A stretch of 41,501 nucleotides of DNA, from assembly GCA_026986905.1 (NCBI GenBank), contig JALSNQ010000009.1, positions 1 through 41,501 on the forward strand. The letters run 5' to 3'. This document shows, one piece after another, positions 19,096 to 28,534 of this stretch. Source of the DNA: Thermofilaceae archaeon (GTDB taxonomy: Archaea; Thermoproteota; Thermoprotei; Thermofilales; Thermofilaceae). Both the position numbers and the translations under genes were made by a program. Numbering within the stretch: position 1 is the first letter of the stretch; every line of letters begins with the position of its first letter. Under the pieces are notes generated by a model. The model was not told where the DNA came from. It made no database searches and saw only the letters and a program-made list of their open reading frames with translations.

Positions 19096-20011
19096 GGGCT
19101 CTCACCAGGCTCTCCACCTCACTCCTATACGGGAGGCCGCTTATAGCCCCCTTCCTGGTAACCTTCACGGCAGCCGCGGCGGCCGCAAAGACGAGCCGTT
19201 CCTCCAACCCCATGCCCTCAACTAGGCCTACCGTGTAAGCCGCAGAAAAGGCGTCGCCAGCAGCCACGGCGTCGACTGCCTCCACGTGAAACGCCTCTAC
19301 CCACACAGGCCCCTCGCCGCTACTGCAAGCGGCCGCCCCCATGTCGCCCATAGTTACAACGGCCTCTCCAAACCTGCGGGCCGCGGCGCACGCCGCCTCC
19401 TCCGCGCTACGCCTATCCTCAACTACGAGCCCGAGAAGGCTGGACGCCTCTACCCTATTCATTATGGCGACGTCTACAAGGGAGTCGAACTTCCCGGGAA
19501 GAGGCCTGTACGGCGCAGTGTTGAGAATCCTCTTTAACCCCCTTCTCCCAGCCAGCTCGAAGGCGTAGGCAACAGTCTCTACCGGTATTTCAAGCTGCGA
19601 TAGCACCGCGCCGTAGTCCTCAAGTCTCCCTGCAGCCCTAGAGAAGTCCTCCTTGGATACACGCGCGTCAGTACCCGGATACACAGCTATAACGTTTTCA
19701 CCCTCCCCAGCCACCATGATGAGCGCGATACCCGTAGACTCCTCCTCGTCCACCACGACACCGCTCACGTCTACACCATTGCCCCTAAGGGTCTCCAATA
19801 AGCGGCGACCGTTGTCGTCGGCGCCAACCCTAGATATGAAGAGCGTAGGCGCCCCGAGCCTAGCCGCAGCGACGGCCTGGTTGGCGCCCTTCCCCCCGGG
19901 GCTTATCTTCAGGCCCTTTCCCATCAACGTTTCTCCGGGGCTAGGGAGCCTGTCCAGGTAGATAGTGTAGTCCACGTGTGCGCTCCCCAAGACAACTACT
20001 CCGGCGCCCAT
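19088..20011 (-). CDS. rbsK: ribokinase-type PfkB family sugar kinase
   Basis: VVVLGSAHVDYTIYLDRLPSPGETLMGKGLKISPGGKGANQAVAAARLGA and VDAVAAGDAFSAAYTVGLVEG. Confidence 0.92.
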   Translation of the reverse strand: MGAGVVVLGSAHVDYTIYLDRLPSPGETLMGKGLKISPGGKGANQAVAAARLGAPTLFISRVGADDNGRRLLETLRGNGVDVSGVVVDEEESTGIALIMVAGEGENVIAVYPGTDARVSKEDFSRAAGRLEDYGAVLSQLEIPVETVAYAFELAGRRGLKRILNTAPYRPLPGKFDSLVDVAIMNRVEASSLLGLVVEDRRSAEEAACAAARRFGEAVVTMGDMGAAACSSGEGPVWVEAFHVEAVDAVAAGDAFSAAYTVGLVEGMGLEERLVFAAAAAAVKVTRKGAISGLPYRSEVESLVRAHG

Positions 20012-20051
20012 AGTGTTTACAGAAACACCCTGTTTACGCTAGGCCATGAAT

Positions 20052-20597
20052 TTAACTCAGCCTCCCCAGACGGTTTTCAACCTCCACGGCTATCCACCTT
20101 GCCACGCTTATCGTCAGCACGGCGTGTACGATGTTGAACACCGCCGTGAGGATGAAGAGGGCCGCCACGCCGCCCATCCACGACACCATGCGCGCAGCGT
20201 ATGAGAGGAATTGTGGAAACAGCACGTAGAGGTAAACATAGTTGGCCACGGTCATGGCCGCAGCTCTAGCCAGAGAGCCCCAGGCCACCTGCCCGGCAAG
20301 GCTTTTAGCGAGCAACATGCCGGCAAACATTGACAACACCGCCGCTAGCTTCATAGACGCGGAGAAGGGGTCGCTGCCCCTTATCACTAGGCCGGCGAAA
20401 TGTATAAGAGCGGCCCATGCGCCGTAGCGCGGCCCACAGAGGTAAAACGCCACGGTGTCGGTGACCTCCGCGGCGTCAAACTTCAGGTACGGTAGAGGAG
20501 GAAAGGGGGCCTCGGCGTGCACCACGCTCAACACGATGGAAGCGCCTCCTAGGAGAGATGCCAGTATACCCCTCCAATACTCCCGTTTCACGTACAC
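20052..20597 (-). CDS. ECF-transporter S-component-like membrane protein (RibU-like family)
   Basis: About 181 aa hydrophobic protein with PYLKFDAAEVTDTVAFYLCGPRYGAWAALIHFAGLVIRG, similar to RibU-like substrate-binding subunits. Confidence 0.7.
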   Translation of the reverse strand: MYVKREYWRGILASLLGGASIVLSVVHAEAPFPPLPYLKFDAAEVTDTVAFYLCGPRYGAWAALIHFAGLVIRGSDPFSASMKLAAVLSMFAGMLLAKSLAGQVAWGSLARAAAMTVANYVYLYVLFPQFLSYAARMVSWMGGVAALFILTAVFNIVHAVLTISVARWIAVEVENRLGRLS

Positions 20598-20628
20598 AGG
20601 GAAATCAAGCCTGGGACGAACTTAACCG

Positions 20629-21906
20629 TTACCGCTTCTCCATAACTGCCGTGAAGAAGCCTATCGTCCCGTGAAGGTGGGGATACAGCCTCTGCCCCTC
20701 CACGCCTATAGCCGGAACCCCTATAAACGGCTCGGGCGTAATCGCTGAGAGGCCGAGCTCCTCCACGGCTCTTCTCACGTTTTCCTCATTTTCTTCAACG
20801 GTCAGCGTACACGTAGAGTATATAACCCTACCTCCTCGACGGAGTATCCTGTAAGCAGACGCGAGCAGCTCCCATTGGAGCCTACTATACTTTTCCACAT
20901 AGCCTGGCGTAACCCAAAGCCTCATTTCCGGGCTAACGCCCAGCCTGCCGAGACTGCTGCAATCAGGGTCCAATATCACCCCATCGACCTCCCTTAGAGG
21001 CGGAAGCCTCGAATCCGAAGAGACGAAGTCCACGGCAACCCGGATCCTTTTAGCCAGGTTGCGCGCCGCCAGCAGCCTCCTATACTTTATGTCTACGCCG
21101 ACTCCGTACCCGCTACGGGAAGCTACATGGGAAATCTTTACGCCCGGCGCAGCCGTCAAGTCGATGTATACGCCCTTGAACCCTGTTAGATGGGGAACGA
21201 GACTGCTTGCCTTCTCCTGGATTACGAACAACCCCCTCCTGTACTCTGGGGTCCTTGCAAGCCCCCTTCCAGCGTCGACCCTTACAACGTCGTCCAAGTC
21301 TCTGTCCGGCGACGCCGAGAATCCCCTCTTCCTAAGGGCGCTCACCACCTCCTCTCTAAGGGAGGCGTCGACCACCCTTATCCACGAGGGTTGACGCCTA
21401 TTAAATGCCTTAAAAAGCCTATACGCCTCCCTGCCGAGGAGTTTTAGGAGGTACCCAGCAACCCATGTAGGCAAGCTGTACTCGACAGCCACCCTTTCGA
21501 CGCCGCTATATTGTCTGAGTATACTCTTTACAGGCACCGCCTTTACGGAGACGATGTCACTCCACTCTATCCTTACACCGAGCCTCTTAGCCGCCTTGAT
21601 AACGGCCAGGAGCCTGTCCTTACCCACGTCTCTGAACTTCGCCTCGTATATTATGCTCCTCAATAGGGCCCTCCTCCAATAGCTCATAGTGGTTACGTCT
21701 ACGTCGAATACATGGAGCGCGTACGAGTCGATTATACGGTACCTTCTAAGTAGACCGAGAAGGTATGCTCTCACAAGCCCCCTTATCGGTTCAAGCTCGG
21801 GGTGGGAGGAAAAATACTCTTCCATGACGTGCCTCAACGATAGACGCGACTCTTCGACCCTTGAAAGCACCTCGGCCGCCACTATCTCTACGAGTTTCCC
21901 GTTCAT
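20629..21906 (-). CDS. RNA m5C methyltransferase, NOL1/NOP2/Sun (RsmB-like) family
   Basis: YIDLTAAPGVKISHVASRSGYGVGVDIKYRRLLAARNLAKR, DGVILDPDCSSLGRLG, GGRVIYSTCTLTVEENEENV. Confidence 0.9.
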   Translation of the reverse strand: MNGKLVEIVAAEVLSRVEESRLSLRHVMEEYFSSHPELEPIRGLVRAYLLGLLRRYRIIDSYALHVFDVDVTTMSYWRRALLRSIIYEAKFRDVGKDRLLAVIKAAKRLGVRIEWSDIVSVKAVPVKSILRQYSGVERVAVEYSLPTWVAGYLLKLLGREAYRLFKAFNRRQPSWIRVVDASLREEVVSALRKRGFSASPDRDLDDVVRVDAGRGLARTPEYRRGLFVIQEKASSLVPHLTGFKGVYIDLTAAPGVKISHVASRSGYGVGVDIKYRRLLAARNLAKRIRVAVDFVSSDSRLPPLREVDGVILDPDCSSLGRLGVSPEMRLWVTPGYVEKYSRLQWELLASAYRILRRGGRVIYSTCTLTVEENEENVRRAVEELGLSAITPEPFIGVPAIGVEGQRLYPHLHGTIGFFTAVMEKR

Positions 21907-22550
21907 CTACCACTACACCCACACTTATAGAGCAGGTAGGCGAGGCTTGCAGCGGAGGCGAATATAAACGCCTGGACGGAGGAAAAATCCGCCACGTAGA
22001 GCAGCGCGACTACGTTAAACACTGAGTGCACGATATAGGCTTGGAGAAGCCCCCGCCTCTTATAGACTTCGTAGAAGAAACACCCGAGCATGAAGTAGGC
22101 CGGCACGAAGAGCATCGAAGACACGAGATAGACAGGGCTTCTAAAAGATATGTGGAAGAGCGAGAAGAGCAGCGCTGTTACCGGCTCCCCGTATTCGTCC
22201 ATAACGAACCTGAAGAACGACTCCTCCACCAGCGCGGCGGCTATAGCGGCTATGTAGGGCACGGGCTGGGGCGCCGGGGCTAGGGTGGCCGTGAAGGCAA
22301 GGAAAGCGTGAGGGATGAGCGCGAACATAGCGTCACCGACTACTTCTCGCAGGCTTGCAGCGGGCCACTTGTAGGCGGCGAGCTTCGGCGTCGAAGACAC
22401 CGCGAGAAGCGCGTAAGCCGCCGGGGGGTTACCTGAGCCCGCTAGGATGAAGGCGGCCACATACGAGGCCAAGACGTAGTAGTTTTTCCCGGTTCTCCCA
22501 GCCTCTAACAGGTTTACAGTCCCGTCGAAAAGGCTGCTATTTTTCTTCAT
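21903..22550 (-). CDS. CPBP-family intramembrane protein (CAAX protease-like)
   Basis: EESFFRF (EExxxR), LFSLFHISF and YIVHSVFN in a multi-TM protein. Confidence 0.8.
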   Translation of the reverse strand: MKKNSSLFDGTVNLLEAGRTGKNYYVLASYVAAFILAGSGNPPAAYALLAVSSTPKLAAYKWPAASLREVVGDAMFALIPHAFLAFTATLAPAPQPVPYIAAIAAALVEESFFRFVMDEYGEPVTALLFSLFHISFRSPVYLVSSMLFVPAYFMLGCFFYEVYKRRGLLQAYIVHSVFNVVALLYVADFSSVQAFIFASAASLAYLLYKCGCSGR

Positions 22551-22674
22551 CAATGTTCCTAGATACACTCGACTTTTCTACACAATTAATGTGTCGGGCC
22601 ATGTTGTATTTTTAGCGCCTAGGCAGCTCTACATGGATATCTTTATGCGCAAGGTATTTGTAGGGTTATAAAGG

Positions 22675-22688
22675 CTGCAATCCTGCAG
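22675..22688. promoter_or_regulatory. candidate operator palindrome CTGCA-AATCC-type (CTGCAatccTGCAG) at the GDPD promoter
   Basis: Perfect 5-bp inverted repeat, 4-nt spacer, between TATA-like gttataaag (22665-22673) and ATG 22689. Confidence 0.35.
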
Positions 22689-23489
22689 ATGATGAGTCCC
22701 ATAGAGCCCCCACCCTATGTCCCCTTCAAAGTGGTTGCCCATAGGGGGAGGGGCGGAAGGTATCCGGGCAACACGCTGAAAGCCATAGAGGAGGCTATAG
22801 GGCTGGGCGTCGACTTCGTCGAGGTCGACGTACGGCGGTCGCGGGACGGGAAACTCGTTCTATGGCACGACGACACGCTAGAGAAGCTCATCCGCAAGCC
22901 GCTAGACGTGAGCCAGGAGGAGTACTCTGTGCTCAAGAGGTACGATGTAGGCATGGGGGAGCATATACCTCTCTTCGAGGAAGCGTTGGACCTTATGAAG
23001 GGCAAGGTGGGCGTGCTCGTCGACGTCAAAAAGCCCGGCTACGAGGAGGAGATCTACGACGTTATGAGGAAGAAGGGCATGGCCGAGGACGCGATCTTCT
23101 CGGGAGACAACAGGGCGCTTGTTAAGCTAAAGGAGATAGACCCCAAGTTGGCGATAGCTTATACCCTCTACGCAGCGGATCCGCGCAGCCTCTTCGAAGC
23201 GAAAAAGCTTGGCGCCATGTTCGTCAACTTTAAGTTCCCTACAGTGACCCTCGACATAGTCGCCAAAGCCCACGAGATGGGGCTCGGCGTAATAGTATGG
23301 GTGGTGAATTCCCCCGGAGACTTGGTTAAATACGCCAGGTACCAGGTGGACGTCATAACCACAGATACCCCTAGGGAGGCATTGGAGCTGCGGAAGAAGC
23401 TCACGGAGCAGCCGCTGTCCCCCGGCACAACTACAAGTTTCCCCTCACGGGCCTTTAGGCCTATGAGGAGGAGAAGGCTTGCCTCATAA
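22689..23489 (+). CDS. glycerophosphodiester phosphodiesterase (GDPD)
   Basis: VVAHRGRGGRYPGNTLKAIEEAIGLGVDFVEVDVRRSRDGKLVLWHDDTLEKL. Confidence 0.95.
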   Translation: MMSPIEPPPYVPFKVVAHRGRGGRYPGNTLKAIEEAIGLGVDFVEVDVRRSRDGKLVLWHDDTLEKLIRKPLDVSQEEYSVLKRYDVGMGEHIPLFEEALDLMKGKVGVLVDVKKPGYEEEIYDVMRKKGMAEDAIFSGDNRALVKLKEIDPKLAIAYTLYAADPRSLFEAKKLGAMFVNFKFPTVTLDIVAKAHEMGLGVIVWVVNSPGDLVKYARYQVDVITTDTPREALELRKKLTEQPLSPGTTTSFPSRAFRPMRRRRLAS

Positions 23490-23514
23490 AAATATCCCTT
23501 AGATTAGCGGTTTT

Positions 23515-24807
23515 TTACGCTGATTTGTCGGCTTCCCCCTCACGGGAAAGCTTCTCGACGAGCTCCTTAGCGTAGTTGAACTTTATTTTCCCCTCCCTAA
23601 TCATTATCTCCGCGACCTTATCCACAAGCTCACCCGTGGCTCCAGCCATCACAGCTATGTTCCTCGCGTGGAGCTTCATGTGCCCCTTCTGGATGCCCTC
23701 AGTCGCCAACGCCCGTAGAGCCGCAAAGTTCTGGGCCAGGCCTACAGCCCCCATAACTTCGGCTAGCTCCTGCGCGGTCTTCACGCCGAGGATCTTCAAC
23801 GCTATCTTAGCTATCGGGTGAACCTTTGTTGCCCCGCCGATTATACCCACGGCCATAGGCATCTCGAGGCTGCCCACCAAGTTTCCATCCTCGTCTTTCT
23901 CCCACGTCGAGAGTGGCAGGTAACGCCCGGTTCTAGCCGCGTACGCGTGTGCGCCGGCTTCGATGGCTCTATGATCCTGTGCGGTGGCTAGGGCCACCGC
24001 TATGACGCCGTTCATAATGCCCTTGTTGTGCGTGGCGGCCCTGTATGGATCCGCGGCCGCAAACGCCCACGCGTTAACTATGCCGTCGACAACCTCTTCG
24101 CCGCCTATGTCCTCCTTGTAGACTTTGACCCAGGATCTCACCAGCCGCTTATCGGCTAGGTTCGATATTATTCTGAGGAGGGTCTTGCCGCCAGTGATCT
24201 TCTCTATTAGTGGGGAGACGGCTTCAGCCATGGTGTTTACCGCGTTAGCGCCCATGGCGTCCTTCACGTCGACTATGAGGTGGACTATTATCATGGGCCC
24301 CTTCGGGCTTTCCACGACCCTCGCCTCCACATCCTTGGCGCCGCCGCCCAGCTTCACGAGTACGGGATCCTGCTCGTTTGCCTGCGCGAGTATTTCGTCC
24401 TTCGCGTCCAGTATGAGCATCCTCTTGTACCAGGGGTCTTTGACGCCGAGAACCTGTATCTGGCCTATCATGTACGGCCCAGTCGTCTTAGACTTTATCC
24501 CGCCGTCTCTCCTCATAACCTTGGCCGCGTTGCTGGCGGCCGCGACGACGCTAGACTCCTCTATAACCATGGGGACGAGGTAGTCTTTGCCGTTTATCAG
24601 GAAGTTAGCCGCTACCGCGAAGGGGTAGGCCATTGTCCCGATAACGTTCTCTATCATTATGTCGGCCGTCTTGAGGTCGAGGTTCCCCTCCTTGAGTAGA
24701 AGGCTCTTCTCCTCCTCGGTTAAACCGGCGAACTCCGCGACCTTCTCCAGCCGCGTCTTTATGTCTAGCTTGTAGAAGCCTGGTATCCTACTTGTCTTCT
24801 CCGACAT
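23515..24807 (-). CDS. hmgA: hydroxymethylglutaryl-CoA reductase, class II (degradative-type)
   Basis: IENVIGTMAYPFAVAANFLINGKDYLVPMVIEESSVVAAASNAAK, DAMGANAVNTMAEAV, AATHNKGIMNGVIAVALATAQDHRAIEAGAHAYAAR. Confidence 0.93.
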   Translation of the reverse strand: MSEKTSRIPGFYKLDIKTRLEKVAEFAGLTEEEKSLLLKEGNLDLKTADIMIENVIGTMAYPFAVAANFLINGKDYLVPMVIEESSVVAAASNAAKVMRRDGGIKSKTTGPYMIGQIQVLGVKDPWYKRMLILDAKDEILAQANEQDPVLVKLGGGAKDVEARVVESPKGPMIIVHLIVDVKDAMGANAVNTMAEAVSPLIEKITGGKTLLRIISNLADKRLVRSWVKVYKEDIGGEEVVDGIVNAWAFAAADPYRAATHNKGIMNGVIAVALATAQDHRAIEAGAHAYAARTGRYLPLSTWEKDEDGNLVGSLEMPMAVGIIGGATKVHPIAKIALKILGVKTAQELAEVMGAVGLAQNFAALRALATEGIQKGHMKLHARNIAVMAGATGELVDKVAEIMIREGKIKFNYAKELVEKLSREGEADKSA

Positions 24808-24937
24808 CACACCTCTAATCCTGCAACTGGTTAATAACATTGCCTCGAGGCACAGCAGAATTAGCCTGGCGTCGAAACACTCTGGACTCCGCGGCCCCCA
24901 TAGATATAGATAAAATCACAGCCGACGATTAGACACT

Positions 24938-25477
24938 GTGGGTAGTCATAAAAGAATAGGCCGTTTCGAGACAATGGCCCTTCTCCAGGCCGCGAGATAT
25001 TATGTATTAACCGGTGACCTAGAGAAAGCCCTGTCCTTCGGCCTCAACAGGGCAATATTCTATGCGTGGGCGAAAAAGTACGGCCACGCAGTAGCGGCCT
25101 CCAGGGGCAGGCGCGGCGGCGTAGAGAAGGTGGAGGAAGAGGGGAGGCCCGTCGTGTACGTGGGGGACGAGAAGGCTTTCCTGGGCCCCTCCGGCTACTT
25201 CCTCATCGGCGGCAAGGAGCAGACGCCCCGGGACTTTGAACGAACCGTGGCGTCCAAGATAAACGCCGTCGTCCCCTTCGAGAAGGCGTGGAGGGCTGCT
25301 GTAGAGTACGTAAAGAGGTTTAGCCGGGAAAAACTGCTCAGCCAGCAGGCCTTCTACGAGGAGGTCTACAAGCCTGTGAGAGATAGCTTTATCGAAGCAG
25401 TAGTCGAGGGTAAGAGGGGAACCTTGGAGCGCTTCCTCAACATGCAGGAAAAGGAGAGGTCGAACGATGCAGGCTGA
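24938..25477 (+). CDS. conserved-looking protein of unknown function, overlapping the antiporter gene
   Basis: 179-aa ORF with coding-like composition, 11-bp overlap with the next ORF; no family recognised. Confidence 0.75.
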   Translation: MGSHKRIGRFETMALLQAARYYVLTGDLEKALSFGLNRAIFYAWAKKYGHAVAASRGRRGGVEKVEEEGRPVVYVGDEKAFLGPSGYFLIGGKEQTPRDFERTVASKINAVVPFEKAWRAAVEYVKRFSREKLLSQQAFYEEVYKPVRDSFIEAVVEGKRGTLERFLNMQEKERSNDAG

Positions 25478-27197
25478 GGGCGTTGCTCTTATACACGGCT
25501 TAGGGCCCCTAATACACCTCGCATTAGCCACCATACTCGCCCTAGTCTACATCAGGTACAAGGCGGTAGCGATCCTGCCGGCGATAATGATAAGTTCCCT
25601 CATAGGCGTGTTCCTCGGCTTAGAGATACACCCATTTATAGCCGGCATATCGGGCTTCGCCGCCGCCCTCATAGTCTTCATCGCCGGGCTCGAACTGAAG
25701 CCCGAGTTTATAAGGAGAAACAAGGAGCGCGTGCTCATAATGTTCTTCTTCGAGGCCACAATGTTCCTTACAACGTTCTACCTGCTCACATTCTTTCTGC
25801 CCTTCCAGCTGGCCGTGACGATAGCCGCTATAATGGTTGCTTCAAACGAGGCCTTCGTCATAGACATTGGGCGCTACGGCGACCGGGAACTCGCGCAGTA
25901 CGGCATAACAATCTCCGTGCTGGAGGACGCGATGGCGGTGTTTCTACTCTCAATAGGCTTCTTCGCGTCGCCCGGCGTGGGGGTTAAGGAGACCGACATC
26001 GCGTTGATATTCTCCGTCATAGTGTTGCTGATTCCCCTGCTCTACCTGCTCAGCGGCCCCTTCGACCGCTTCATAGACAGGATCGAGAGGCTCGACGCGA
26101 AGGTTCTGCTATCCATACTCTACCTCTCGATACTTATAGCGATAGCCGAGATACTGAAGATACCGGAGGCAATTACGGTGTTTATCGGGGCGGTGAGCCT
26201 CTCTCTCAGGGAGTACGATCCAGACGCGTTTAAGGCGATGGAGAGCTACTTCGTCCTAGCGCTCGTGGGCTTCGTCGCCTCCCTCCCCTATACTCTTAAG
26301 GGCTCCGTTGCGGAGCTCGCAGAGCCCTTCACGCTCCTCGTCATAGTCTTAACGGGGGTCGCCTTAGCCGTCATAGCCTTCATCCTCCGCTTCGTGATGC
26401 TGCTCTTCTCCTCCACCCTAGCCGGGCTGAGAATAGGTAGAGCGGCGGAGCTCGCGGTGAGTCTGGCCAACACCGGGGAGTTCGGCCTAATAGTCCTTGC
26501 CGCCCTAATAGGTGGGAGGGGCGTGATACCGCCCTGGCTGGCGCTGGCGGCGATGGTCGCGTACAGCGTAAACTTGACAATGGTAAGCTACCTGGTAAAG
26601 AACATCGAGAGGGCCACGGGCTTCCTGCTTTCACGGTGGAGGTTTTTCTGGAACTTCATGGCTAGGATAAGTGAAGGCGCGGACGAGTTCGTCCACTACG
26701 CTTCACGCGACGTGACGCTTAAGAGGGATATCCTCGGCCTCAGTGCGATGCTGGTGGTCGACTATATCTCGCTTTTCATCCAGAGGGTTCTCACGAACGA
26801 GTTTGTAACATACATTATGAGCATAGTAGTTGTATCCTCGTTTGTCGTTGCAATACAGAAGTTCTACCACGGCTTCAGCCACGGCTTAGAGAGCTACCAG
26901 AAGCACAGCAAGAGATACATTTCAGCCTTCATGATGCTGATACGCTTCCTGATACTCTACGTAATAGTAGCCCCCATGATAAGCTTCCTCTCCGTAGAGC
27001 TTCAGGCCTATAAGCTAGCGTTAAAGCTGGATCACCCGTTGAGCATCTACCTAATCCTATTATCCATCTACGGCCTCTCCTACCTAACCGACAAGATCGG
27101 CGAACTCTTCATCAAGGAGCCGGGGCGGAGGCTTCGCGTAGAAGAAGCCGGGGAGGGCAAAAAAGCGGAGATATCCCTGCCCGCACAGGAGCCCTAG
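25467..27197 (+). CDS. Kef/CPA2-type cation:proton antiporter with extra C-terminal membrane region
   Basis: VFIAGLELKPEFIRRNKERV, ASNEAFVIDIGRYGDRELAQYGITISVLEDAMAVFLLS, LANTGEFGLIVLAALIGGRGVIPPW. Confidence 0.9.
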   Translation: MQAEGVALIHGLGPLIHLALATILALVYIRYKAVAILPAIMISSLIGVFLGLEIHPFIAGISGFAAALIVFIAGLELKPEFIRRNKERVLIMFFFEATMFLTTFYLLTFFLPFQLAVTIAAIMVASNEAFVIDIGRYGDRELAQYGITISVLEDAMAVFLLSIGFFASPGVGVKETDIALIFSVIVLLIPLLYLLSGPFDRFIDRIERLDAKVLLSILYLSILIAIAEILKIPEAITVFIGAVSLSLREYDPDAFKAMESYFVLALVGFVASLPYTLKGSVAELAEPFTLLVIVLTGVALAVIAFILRFVMLLFSSTLAGLRIGRAAELAVSLANTGEFGLIVLAALIGGRGVIPPWLALAAMVAYSVNLTMVSYLVKNIERATGFLLSRWRFFWNFMARISEGADEFVHYASRDVTLKRDILGLSAMLVVDYISLFIQRVLTNEFVTYIMSIVVVSSFVVAIQKFYHGFSHGLESYQKHSKRYISAFMMLIRFLILYVIVAPMISFLSVELQAYKLALKLDHPLSIYLILLSIYGLSYLTDKIGELFIKEPGRRLRVEEAGEGKKAEISLPAQEP

Positions 27198-28429
27198 AAG
27201 TTCATCATCCCCTCCACTTTCCCGAGCACCTCAAGCAGCCTCTCAACCTCCTCCACGGTGTTATAGAGGTAAAAGCTGGCCCGGACAGCCCCGCTCTCAC
27301 CGCCAAGTTTCTTCATGAGCGGCGCCGCACAGAAGAGGCCGCTACGCACCGCTATGGCCTCATCGCTGAGAAGAGCCGCGAGGTCGTGAGGGGCCATGCC
27401 CCTCAGGTTGAACGTCACGATGCCGCTCCGTTCATCGGGGTCTTCCGGGCCATAGATAACCGCGTTCAGATCCCTCAAGCCCTCCAGGAGCGCCTCAACG
27501 AGCTTCTTCTCGTGGGCCTCCACGTTCCCGGGACCCACCCTGGAGAGATAGCGCACCGCCTCTGCTAGCCCCACGGCGCCGGCCACGTTGGGCGTGCCGG
27601 CCTCGAACCTGTGGGGAGGCTTAGTCCACAGCGGCTCTACGTCTCCGTTGATCTCCACGTCCCTGACAGTGCCTCCGCCGACGAAGGGTGGGGCAAGCTT
27701 CTCTAGCACATCGCTCCTGACGTAGAGCCCCCCTATACCCATGGGCCCCATCATCTTGTGGCCCGAGAAGGCTAGGAAGTCCGCGCCTATTTCGCCGACT
27801 CTTACAGGGAGGTGCGGGACAGACTGCGCCCCGTCTACGAGGCAGAGCGCTCCCTTCTCGTGGGCCACCCTGCATATCTCGGCTACCGGGTTCACCACGC
27901 CGGTAACGTTAGACACGTGGGATACAGCTACTACCGCGGTGTTCTCGTCAACCATTTTTTCTAGCTCGTCCATAAGCAGTCTCCCTTTGCCGTCTACGCC
28001 CGCGAGCCTCAGCTCCGCCCCCGAGGCGGCCGCTACCCGGTACCAGGGCAGTAGGTTGCTGTGGTGCTCCATGAGGCTTGTAACTATGTTCTTGCCTCTA
28101 TCGAGGAGGCCTGAGGCCAGCAGCGAGTAGGCCGCGAGGTTTATCGAGTTTGTAGTGTTTGAGGTGAAAATGAGCTCCTCGGGGCGTGCTCCTATGAAGC
28201 CGGCTACTACGCGCCGCGCCTCCTCGTAGGCGTTCGTTGCAGCCAGGGCTAGATCGTATATGCCGCGTCCCACGTTTGCGTATTTTTTCTCGTAGAACTC
28301 TTTGACTGCCCGTATCACGGGGTAGGGCTTCTGGGTTGTAGCCGCGTTGTCAAGGTATACGAGGCTCTTGCCGTGGAAGGTGAGCGATAAGGCTGGAAAA
28401 TCCCCTCTAAGCTTGCCTGGATCCAGCAT
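27194..28429 (-). CDS. sufS: cysteine desulfurase, SufS type
   Basis: YLDNAATTQKPYPVIRAVKEFYEKKYANVGRGIYDLA, TSLMEHHSNLLPW, FLAFSGHKMMGPMGIGGLYV, VRSGLFCAAPLM. Confidence 0.96.
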   Translation of the reverse strand: MLDPGKLRGDFPALSLTFHGKSLVYLDNAATTQKPYPVIRAVKEFYEKKYANVGRGIYDLALAATNAYEEARRVVAGFIGARPEELIFTSNTTNSINLAAYSLLASGLLDRGKNIVTSLMEHHSNLLPWYRVAAASGAELRLAGVDGKGRLLMDELEKMVDENTAVVAVSHVSNVTGVVNPVAEICRVAHEKGALCLVDGAQSVPHLPVRVGEIGADFLAFSGHKMMGPMGIGGLYVRSDVLEKLAPPFVGGGTVRDVEINGDVEPLWTKPPHRFEAGTPNVAGAVGLAEAVRYLSRVGPGNVEAHEKKLVEALLEGLRDLNAVIYGPEDPDERSGIVTFNLRGMAPHDLAALLSDEAIAVRSGLFCAAPLMKKLGGESGAVRASFYLYNTVEEVERLLEVLGKVEGMMNF

Positions 28430-28534
28430 TTTCTATCAGCATATAGGCTGGGCGCGTGGCTTAACCATTTATCGCCTATGGATAGCCTTTATTTTCATCG
28501 CCGGCGTGGTGAATCGATATTAAGGCGTGGTGTC

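Noticed and set aside
22689-22700. ATGATGA resembling a C/D-box sRNA C box
   Set aside because: It is the GDPD start codon region (ATGATGAGT); no D/C'/D' boxes at suitable spacing were found.
25019-25534. 171-aa minus ORF opposite the unknown 24938-25477 gene
   Set aside because: The plus-strand ORF has better composition and couples to the antiporter gene; no recognizable domain in the minus ORF.
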